A stretch of 6,227 nucleotides of DNA from DATAYF01 sp036272735. GTDB lineage: Bacteria; Chloroflexota; Ktedonobacteria; Ktedonobacterales; Ktedonobacteraceae. Both the position numbers and the translations under genes were made by a program. The notes beneath the pieces were generated by a model. That model saw nothing but the letters and a program-made list of their open reading frames with translations, did no database searches and was not told the origin of the DNA. Position 1 is the first letter of the stretch. The number at the start of each line of letters is the position of its first letter. Below are positions 1 through 5,080 of this stretch, piece after piece. The DNA lies in NCBI GenBank assembly GCA_036272735.1, contig DATAYF010000744.1:1-6227 (forward strand), in the 5' to 3' direction.

Positions 1-342
1 GCCTACCTCGATGCAGCAGATGCCATGCCCTCATGTACCCGGTACGTGCTACCCTGGGAAGGTGCGGAGGCGCGCCTGCGGGCGGTCCATGAGCGACTGC
101 AACAACGGGCAAACGCGTGGCAGTGCTTGCCGCCGTCGCATGGGTATTCCCCGTGCCAGAGTCCGTCTGCAGCCCCTCAGCCCAAAAGTCTCGCGCGAAC
201 CGACACCAGAGCCACGCTTCCTCCTCAGACGAGGAAGGCTGGAAGCGTGGAAGGAACGTGCAGAACCTCCCGTGCTTTCGCCGGGAGCGTCTTCAGTGGC
301 GGATGGTACGGTGACCTGTATTGCAGATGCACAAGCGAATGA
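1..342 (+). other. GC-rich stretch with ambiguous open frames; possible 3' end of an unknown gene
   Basis: No gene can be assigned with confidence here. One plus-strand frame is open from the window edge to a TGA ending at 342. Its first 40 codons look protein-like (for example RYVLPWEGAEARLRAVHERL), so it could be the C-terminal end of a gene starting outside the window. After about codon 45 it becomes rich in Ser, Pro, Arg and Cys, which is typical of a non-coding frame. It also runs antisense into the WYL regulator remnant. A second plus frame (to 370) and a minus-strand frame (292 down to 1, including the stretch EEEAWLWCRFARDFWAEGLQ) are also open. Several open frames at once is expected in GC-rich DNA and weakens the case for each. 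I recognise no domain in any of them. Confidence 0.25.
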
Positions 343-716
343 TCCAGAATGCCCTGCAAAAAGGTTGTGACGATATGGCTTTCAGACATGCCCCCATCCG
401 TTTGCGATGCGGTCGTAGATTCTGGGTGAAAAATATCACCTGGAAAGTGCTCAAATCCAATCACCTTCTCTGCCTGTACTAGCGTCGTATGTAAGGAATC
501 AGGAACAGCCACGAGGAGTTTCTGGACAGCCGTTTTCATTTCTTCTGGGAAGGGAAAGGTGTGCAGACTCTGGAGTAGCGTTAGTCCTAACATGAGCACG
601 ATGCCTTCGCCCTGTGAGAAAGTCAATGGGGGTAGAAAATACCCTTCAAGGAGGCGAATGCCACCCTTATGTCCACGGGTGGTGTAAAGTGGGACACCAA
701 GTGTACTGAGTGTACT
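225..716 (-). pseudogene. Remnant of a WYL-domain (YafY/PafC-like) transcriptional regulator
   Basis: Intact members of this family have an N-terminal DeoR-like helix-turn-helix, a helical linker and a WYL ligand-sensing domain, usually over 300 residues. This minus-strand frame is open from 746 to a TGA at 225-227. It preserves the middle of such a protein. STLGVPLYTTRGHKGGIRLL is the wing that follows the helix-turn-helix. LEGYFLPPLTFSQGEG and a helical stretch ending KLLVAVPDSLHTTL form the linker. FLQGILDHSLVHLQYRSP is the first strand of the WYL domain. The recognition helices expected upstream are absent in all minus frames, because that DNA is occupied by a different, hydrophobic plus-strand ORF. 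Downstream, the similarity stops after about 20 residues of the WYL domain and no frame restores it. The only in-frame ATG (624-626) would start inside the linker. I read it as a fragment deleted at both ends. The lack of internal stops suggests the decay is recent. A translated truncated protein is less likely. Confidence 0.6.
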
Positions 717-717
717 T
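700..717. repeat. Tandem 9-bp direct repeat at the edge of the regulator remnant
   Basis: The 9-mers agtgtactg (700-708) and agtgtactt (709-717) lie in tandem and differ only in the last base. In the regulator remnant they encode a doubled Ser-Thr-Leu just before GVPLY. They sit exactly where similarity to WYL regulators ends and a few bases before the start of the hydrophobic ORF, so they may mark a slippage or deletion junction. A chance repeat is possible. Confidence 0.5.
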
Positions 718-720
718 ACC

Positions 721-963
721 GTGGCAAGCTCTGTCTTCCTGTTTCTCTACCTGCTCTGTCTCGTCTCCTATTTGCGTGTCACGCGGAGCTATGGCAAACG
801 CCTTGTCTATGGCGCACTCTTCGTATGCCTGCTTGCTACGCTGGTAAGCGTTGGCCTGAAGGTCCTCTATTCTGTTGTGGTTTTTCTTCTCGCTTTTTTG
901 GCATCGGTGATACGGCAGCGACGGCAGATCTCGCCTATGCATGAAGAAAGAGAAGCGGGTTAG
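721..963 (+). CDS. Small hydrophobic protein, function unknown
   Basis: This is an 80-residue ORF starting at GTG; the frame is open only from 688, so there is little room for a longer N-terminus. The product is strongly hydrophobic. One likely membrane segment covers about residues 4-18. A longer hydrophobic region covers about residues 29-63 and could form one or two helices. Between them is a basic loop (RVTRSYGKR), and the tail is charged (RQRRQISPMHEEREAG), which fits an inner-membrane protein with a cytoplasmic C-terminus. No clear ribosome binding site precedes the GTG. The reverse strand is also open across most of this stretch, but it encodes a highly charged product with no visible domain. 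Hydrophobic codons read backwards give exactly that. The stop lies one base from the stop of the convergent zinc-ribbon gene. It could be a real small membrane protein or the 3' fragment of a larger one. I do not recognise the family. Confidence 0.45.
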   Translation: MASSVFLFLYLLCLVSYLRVTRSYGKRLVYGALFVCLLATLVSVGLKVLYSVVVFLLAFLASVIRQRRQISPMHEEREAG

Positions 964-964
964 A

Positions 965-1540
965 TCACCATAGCGCTATACCTTCTAGCGTCAAGCCGTA
1001 GCAGGTGAGGATGCCGCAGGCAATGGCGGTACCGATTTGTGTGCTTGTTCCCTCGGTGAGTGTCGCTACTTCGATGCAAAAGGCCATGCAGGCTGCGATG
1101 GTTGCGCCGAAAAAAGCGTAGAGAAACGATCCCCAATGCAGACGCGGTCGATGGTGGCGCGTGCGCACAAAGAGGAAGATGCTGCCGGAGGAGAAACTGA
1201 TGACTACCAACGAGGCGATGGAAACGGTACGAGTGTCGCTGCCAAAGCTGGAAAAGGTGCTGAAAACCCCGAACGAGGTGAGTGGAATAGTGATGACAAA
1301 GAAAAAGAGTGCGCGCACAATGTTGAACGTGGAGGGGGAGTTGGTTGTGCTGCTGCTCGTGATGCTCGTGTAGTAAATGGTCTGTTCAAACTGTATTGGC
1401 AAGCGGTATTGTGATTCTGGTGGTGAAATATAGTCTTCGATGGTGGGATGATAGGGGACCAGCACGGGCAGTGGTGCGCCGCATCGTTTACAGTACAGGA
1501 TGTCTTCGTAATTCGCATAATTACAATGTTCGCATTGCAT
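965..1540 (-). CDS. Zinc-ribbon membrane protein, function unknown
   Basis: The 191-residue product begins with a compact zinc ribbon. Cysteines 3, 6, 17 and 20 form two CxxC knuckles (CEHC and CKRC), the latter in the usual CxxCGAPLP setting. A polar linker of about 50 residues, rich in Ser and Thr (about 26-73), leads to four hydrophobic segments at roughly 74-96, 104-125, 136-160 and 167-190, with a basic loop RTRHHRPR between the second and third. This is the familiar bacterial layout of a cytoplasmic zinc ribbon tethered to a membrane domain. The family gives no specific reaction, and a sensing, scaffolding or envelope role is only a guess. The ATG at 1538-1540 is chosen because it puts the first CxxC at residue 3. 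A Shine-Dalgarno match is weak. The gene is transcribed away from the LysR regulator across a shared intergenic region, so it is a natural candidate target of that regulator. Confidence 0.75.
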   Translation of the reverse strand: MQCEHCNYANYEDILYCKRCGAPLPVLVPYHPTIEDYISPPESQYRLPIQFEQTIYYTSITSSSTTNSPSTFNIVRALFFFVITIPLTSFGVFSTFSSFGSDTRTVSIASLVVISFSSGSIFLFVRTRHHRPRLHWGSFLYAFFGATIAACMAFCIEVATLTEGTSTQIGTAIACGILTCYGLTLEGIALW

Positions 1541-1628
1541 TCTTGTGGCCTACCAATCTTTTTCCGCTAGTTGTGGGCGGGACAACCAATCAGGCATTGC
1601 TTGTGTCTGAGGATTTCGCAACTCTACT

Positions 1629-1658
1629 ATTATCGCGCATAACGGTGGTGAATGTCGA
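1629..1658 (-). promoter_or_regulatory. Candidate promoter for the zinc-ribbon membrane gene
   Basis: Read on the minus strand, TCGACA (1653-1658) and GATAAT (1629-1634) match a sigma-70-type -35 and -10 with an 18-bp spacer. They lie about 90 bp upstream of the start codon. Each hexamer has at least one mismatch, and such matches arise by chance, so this is a suggestion only. Confidence 0.25.
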
Positions 1659-1670
1659 GTGGCTAATGTT

Positions 1671-1689
1671 GAAATTTTATTAAAATTTC
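1671..1689. promoter_or_regulatory. Perfect 19-bp AT-rich palindrome, candidate regulator binding site
   Basis: GAAATTTTATTAAAATTTC is an inverted repeat with 9-bp arms around a single central T. It lies in the divergent region between the zinc-ribbon membrane gene and the LysR gene, about 67 bp upstream of the chosen LysR start and 131 bp upstream of the other start. LysR-type regulators commonly bind dyads in such regions and repress their own gene. The dyad is not a symmetric T-N11-A box, so the assignment to this LysR protein is inference. It has no T-tract on either side and falls between two 5' ends, so a terminator role is unlikely. Confidence 0.5.
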
Positions 1690-1755
1690 GTGTTGCCCTG
1701 AGAAATGGGCAGGGCTGATTGTGGTATGGTCGCGTTTTCTGATATGATGAGAGTG

Positions 1756-2655
1756 ATGAATCTACAGAATTTACGCATCTTTCTCAAAGTGGCAGAGCTT
1801 GAGCATGTAACCAGGGCGTCGGAGGAGCTTAACATAAGCCAGCCCGCGGTCACAAAAACTATTCAGAGCTTAGAGCAGGAGATTCACCTTGAGCTTGTCG
1901 AGCGGCAGGGACGCAGAATCGTGTTGACGCACGCGGGGCATGTTTTGCGCGATTATGCCCGCCGAATATTTGCTCTGGAACGTGAGATGGAAGAAGGCCT
2001 GAGCGCGCTACGTGATCTGGAGGGTGGCGAGGTCACTTTTGCAGCGAATACGACAGCCTGGGTGTATCTTTTGCCGCCAATTGTGGCGCGCTTTCGTGCC
2101 TGCTACCCCAACATTGCCCTGCACGTGGCAATTTTGAACTCACATGACATTATCGAGCAGACGGTGGATTGGACGCTGGATTTTGGCTTGATCGAGGGTG
2201 AAGTTGCCGAGGCGTCCGACCTGCTGAAGTTGCAGGTTTTTGCGCACGACGAACTGGTGCTGGTCGTGGCACCGCAACACCGTTGGAGCCATGCACAAGC
2301 GGTGCAACCAGCCGACCTGGCTCATGGTGAACTGTTGTTGCGCGAGACTGGCAGCGGTATTCGCGAGGTGATCGAGCATAACCTGCTGCGGCATCACGTG
2401 CACGTTACGCCGCTATTTACGCTGACCGACAATGAAGCGATCAAGCAGATGGTGAAGCATGGCGTGGGCGCGGGGGTGTTCTCGACGCTGTCGGTACAAA
2501 GCGAGTTGGCGAGTGGTGAGCTTGTCAAGGTGCCGGTCGAGGGCGTGTATTTTCGTGCCCAGGTTGGCGTCGTGCAGCGCGCTGACAAGCACCTGTCACG
2601 CGCGGCCCAGGCGTTTTGTGCATTTTTGTATGCGGAACCGCGTGGCAACCTATAG
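1756..2655 (+). CDS. LysR-family transcriptional regulator
   Basis: The product is a complete LysR-type regulator of 299 residues, the normal family length, when started at the ATG at 1756. I chose that start because family members begin within a few residues of the MNLQNLRIFLKVAE motif. An upstream ATG at 1705 would add 17 residues unlike the family, and ATGs at 1744 and 1747 are also possible. The N-terminal winged helix-turn-helix spans about residues 3-62, with the recognition segment ISQPAVTKTIQSLEQEI. A linker helix follows to about 85. The periplasmic-binding-protein-like effector domain runs from about 90 to the end, opening with GEVTFAANTTAWVYLLPPIV. The effector cannot be read from the sequence; overall style is nearest to the CysL/CbbR-like part of the family. 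It is divergent from the zinc-ribbon membrane gene, with a palindrome between them, and its stop codon overlaps that of the helicase gene. Confidence 0.93.
   Translation: MNLQNLRIFLKVAELEHVTRASEELNISQPAVTKTIQSLEQEIHLELVERQGRRIVLTHAGHVLRDYARRIFALEREMEEGLSALRDLEGGEVTFAANTTAWVYLLPPIVARFRACYPNIALHVAILNSHDIIEQTVDWTLDFGLIEGEVAEASDLLKLQVFAHDELVLVVAPQHRWSHAQAVQPADLAHGELLLRETGSGIREVIEHNLLRHHVHVTPLFTLTDNEAIKQMVKHGVGAGVFSTLSVQSELASGELVKVPVEGVYFRAQVGVVQRADKHLSRAAQAFCAFLYAEPRGNL
2650..2655. other. Palindromic CTATAG holding the stop codons of two convergent genes
   Basis: TAG at 2653-2655 ends the LysR gene on the plus strand. The reverse complement of 2650-2652 is TAG and ends the helicase gene on the minus strand. 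The two genes therefore overlap by exactly this six-base palindrome. No hairpin with a T-tract is visible around it, so transcripts from the two sides probably run into each other. Confidence 0.9.
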
Positions 2656-4923
2656 CAGTGTGGGTGTATCTACCAGCGGACTGAGCTGGCGTGCAGTGCC
2701 ATCTTGATGGAAGAGGTATGGGTTGAGGACGCCATCTTCATCGCGTGGCGTCAGTCCTGCCTCTTGAATGAAGCGCGAGGCGGTAGCTTCGCTGCCCCGG
2801 TAGCGCAGAATCGAGGAGAGGAAGAGCAGATTTTGGGCACGGGTGATGGCGACGTAGGCCAGGCGGCGCTCTTCTGCTAAGCCGCTGGTGACGATGGGTC
2901 CATCTTCCGCCATCGTGTACGAGCGATGATGCGGAAAGATGCCCTCGGTCATGCCCATCACGAAAACGACCGGGCTTTCCAGTCCTTTGGATTTGTGCAC
3001 GGTCATCAAGCTCACGCAGTCGCGCTTGTTTTTGCGTGTATCCTCGGCCTGCTCCTTGAGCCGGGTCATCGCTTGCAGAAAATGCCTGATGGTATGGTGG
3101 CTGTTGGCGATGCGCTCAAGCTCTTCAAGCTCTTCGTAGCGACCCTCTAGTTTGGTCTCATCCTCGTTGGTGGGGGTCTCGCTGTCCTCGTCCTGGTCTT
3201 CCTTATGTTTCGTGTCTTTGTGGTGAAGATGCTGGTCGTAAGCGTATTTGCGCACCTGTTTGATGGCCTGCACCGGGTTGTTGTGGCTGGTTTCCCAGAC
3301 GTGCTTGATTAAGCCGATCAGGTCCTTCACCCCAGGCTGGTACTCGGCCGCGATGGTATAGGCTTGCTCCTCGCAGAATTGCAGGAGTGGACGACCGCCC
3401 GCGAATGCTGCCAGGTTGCCATAAAGCGTTGGCGTGAAGCGATGCGAGGTGCGACCGGTGCGCGTGAAGTAATCGCGCGATGGAATGTTGGCGACCGTGC
3501 GGAAGGCGTTATTCTGCTCGCCACAATGGACCGGCGTGAAGACATTGTCCCACTTGAGTGGTTGCGGTCCATTGCGCGCCTCAAGAAAATCGCGATACAC
3601 GTGCATGCCATCGACGAGAGCCAGGTAGGCCAGGATATCGCGGGTGGTTTTGCGTTTGAAGAAGGACGAACCGCCAACAGTGCGATAGGGGATGCGCTTG
3701 CGTGCCAGCTCTATTTCGATAGAGGCCAGGTGGTGATTGGTGCGCGAGAGCACGAAAATGTCGCGGTAGGATAGGCTCTCACTCTGAGCGCTCCACGTGC
3801 GTACAAGCTCGTTTATGCGTTCAGCGATGCCCTCGGCCTCGGCCTCCTGGTTGGCGTACGCGGTGACGCTGACGGGGGCACCACTGGGCTGCGTAGGACG
3901 TAACATCTTTTCAAAACCGGGCGTCGTGTCGTTATGGGAAATGAGCAGGTTGGCGGCCGTAAGAATCTGGGGCGTTGAGCGATAATTGTGCTCGATCTGA
4001 TAGATCTTCCCTTTGGGATACATGCTGCGAAACGAGAGAATCGATGCCTCCGGGCTTGCGCCACGAAACTGGTAAATGGCCTGGTCTGGATCGCCCACCA
4101 CCACGACGTTGTGCCTGGGGGCTGCTAAATATTGAATCAGTTTGTACTGTGATGGGTTGGTGTCCTGCGTCTCATCGATTTGCAGGTAGCGATAGTGCCC
4201 CTGCCAGGTCTTGCGAAATTTTGGGCTACCTTCTAACAGCGTCAGAGGGACGTAGATCAGGTCAGAAAGATCGTAGAGTTTTTCTTTTTGTTTGGTCTGC
4301 TCGTAGCGCTCGTAAAATTCCTGATAGCGTTCGGCCAATGCCTGGTCGACGAGCAGGTGTGCACGGAAGAAATCGGCGGATTGGTCAGGTTTGACCAGTT
4401 CTTCTTTGGCACGGTCCACCGCCGCCAACACACCGGCAATTTCGACCTCCCAGTTCATACCACGCGTGCGATTGCTGCGCCAAGGGCGAATGATATCTTC
4501 AGCCAGCCATTGACGCGGCTCGCCACTGACCAGGCGCTTGTTGAGTTCTTGCGGGGCCCATTGCAGCTTCTCGCGCAACATCCGGTGACCGAGCCCGTGG
4601 AAGGTCAAGACGCGCAACGTTTTCAGATCGGTCGCCGACATGCCGCGCTCTTTCAGTGCTTTGGTGGCGCGTTTCTCCATCTCGTCGGCGGCGGCACGCG
4701 TAAAGGTCACGCAGAGGATGTCTTCCGGCTTCACGCCTTCGTCGGCCACCAGACGTACCAGTCGTTGCACGAGAATAGAGGTTTTGCCAGTGCCAGCGGC
4801 GGCGATAAAGGCGGCGGGACCCTCTGTGTGGGCGATGGCTGCTGCTTGCTGTGGATTGGCCGCAAAGGTTGTGGTGTGAGCTGTACGCGTGGGTGTTTTC
4901 CGTTTTGTGCCCTGTGAACTCAT
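2650..4923 (-). CDS. UvrD/PcrA/Rep-like superfamily 1A ATP-dependent DNA helicase
   Basis: The 757-residue product is a 3'-to-5' DNA helicase of the UvrD/PcrA/Rep type, which in related bacteria acts in nucleotide excision repair, mismatch repair or clearing of replication forks. All helicase motifs are visible in order: Q motif NPQQAAAI (23-30); Walker A AAAGTGKT with Lys47; Ia VTFTRAAADEM (72-82); Ib TFHGLGH (107-113); motif II DETQD (250-254) with catalytic Glu251; III VGDPDQAIYQFRGA (276-289); IV IEHNYRST (310-317); YRTVGGSSFFKRK (413-425); V TVHKSKGLE (641-649); VI EERRLAYVAITRAQ (684-697). It departs from PcrA in two places: about 30 extra residues (roughly 439-470) before the conserved NNAFRTVANIPSRD, and a charged low-complexity segment (about 565-593). 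The C-terminus is short and shows no Tudor-like PcrA tail. The ATG at 4921-4923 is well supported by an upstream AAGGAG. A tnpB gene lies directly upstream. Family is certain; which of UvrD, PcrA or Rep it replaces is not. Confidence 0.95.
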   Translation of the reverse strand: MSSQGTKRKTPTRTAHTTTFAANPQQAAAIAHTEGPAAFIAAAGTGKTSILVQRLVRLVADEGVKPEDILCVTFTRAAADEMEKRATKALKERGMSATDLKTLRVLTFHGLGHRMLREKLQWAPQELNKRLVSGEPRQWLAEDIIRPWRSNRTRGMNWEVEIAGVLAAVDRAKEELVKPDQSADFFRAHLLVDQALAERYQEFYERYEQTKQKEKLYDLSDLIYVPLTLLEGSPKFRKTWQGHYRYLQIDETQDTNPSQYKLIQYLAAPRHNVVVVGDPDQAIYQFRGASPEASILSFRSMYPKGKIYQIEHNYRSTPQILTAANLLISHNDTTPGFEKMLRPTQPSGAPVSVTAYANQEAEAEGIAERINELVRTWSAQSESLSYRDIFVLSRTNHHLASIEIELARKRIPYRTVGGSSFFKRKTTRDILAYLALVDGMHVYRDFLEARNGPQPLKWDNVFTPVHCGEQNNAFRTVANIPSRDYFTRTGRTSHRFTPTLYGNLAAFAGGRPLLQFCEEQAYTIAAEYQPGVKDLIGLIKHVWETSHNNPVQAIKQVRKYAYDQHLHHKDTKHKEDQDEDSETPTNEDETKLEGRYEELEELERIANSHHTIRHFLQAMTRLKEQAEDTRKNKRDCVSLMTVHKSKGLESPVVFVMGMTEGIFPHHRSYTMAEDGPIVTSGLAEERRLAYVAITRAQNLLFLSSILRYRGSEATASRFIQEAGLTPRDEDGVLNPYLFHQDGTARQLSPLVDTPTLL

Positions 4924-4927
4924 CTTG

Positions 4928-4933
4928 CTCCTT
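4928..4933 (-). promoter_or_regulatory. Ribosome binding site of the helicase gene
   Basis: On the minus strand AAGGAG ends four bases before the ATG at 4923. It is the strongest Shine-Dalgarno match in the window and fixes the helicase start. It also shows that the helicase kept its own translation signal next to the transposon end. Confidence 0.8.
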
Positions 4934-4939
4934 ACTTCC

Positions 4940-5080
4940 TAGCTGTCGGTCAGTTACCCCCTGTCTAAAGACGAGGGGCTTGTGTCTGAACTCCACCGCA
5001 ACTCAGCATATCTTTTGAGACGTGCTGCTTTGGCTTCACTGTCCGACACATCAGGGCGTACTGACAAGACACCCGTACTC
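4940..5080 (-). ncRNA. Inferred omega-RNA (guide RNA) region of the TnpB element
   Basis: IS200/IS605 TnpB proteins use an RNA made from the 3' end of the element, overlapping the end of tnpB, with a short guide copied from flanking DNA beyond the right end. Here the last 40 or so codons of tnpB, an atypical tail after the RuvC core, and the hairpin at 4958-4978 occupy that position. The guide would fall within 4924-4953, the helicase leader. The exact limits are a guess: no promoter, processing site or transposon boundary can be fixed from one copy. Confidence 0.35.

Noticed and set aside
667..942. Minus-strand 91-codon frame with a charged product
   Set aside because: It is antisense to the hydrophobic ORF, and its Lys/Glu/Gln-rich composition is what reversed hydrophobic codons give. 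It contains no helix-turn-helix that would complete the WYL regulator.
970..979. Palindrome atagcgctat near two convergent stops, considered as a terminator
   Set aside because: It lies in the coding end of the zinc-ribbon gene, has only 5-bp arms with no loop, and has no T-tract.
1396..1683. Plus-strand 95-codon frame running into the LysR upstream region
   Set aside because: It overlaps the zinc-ribbon coding region and then crosses the AT-rich intergenic palindrome. No domain or ribosome binding site supports it.
1705..1755. Upstream ATG at 1705 as the LysR start
   Set aside because: The 17 extra residues do not resemble LysR N-termini, while the ATG at 1756 gives the standard start a few residues before the first helix.
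4288..4917. Plus-strand 209-codon open frame antisense to the helicase
   Set aside because: It lies wholly inside the helicase gene, whose motifs are unmistakable, and its product shows no domain. It is a shadow frame of GC-rich coding DNA.
4958..4978. Hairpin at the end of tnpB as an intrinsic terminator
   Set aside because: The stem is GC-rich, but no T-tract follows on either strand, and its position and bulge fit a transposon end better.
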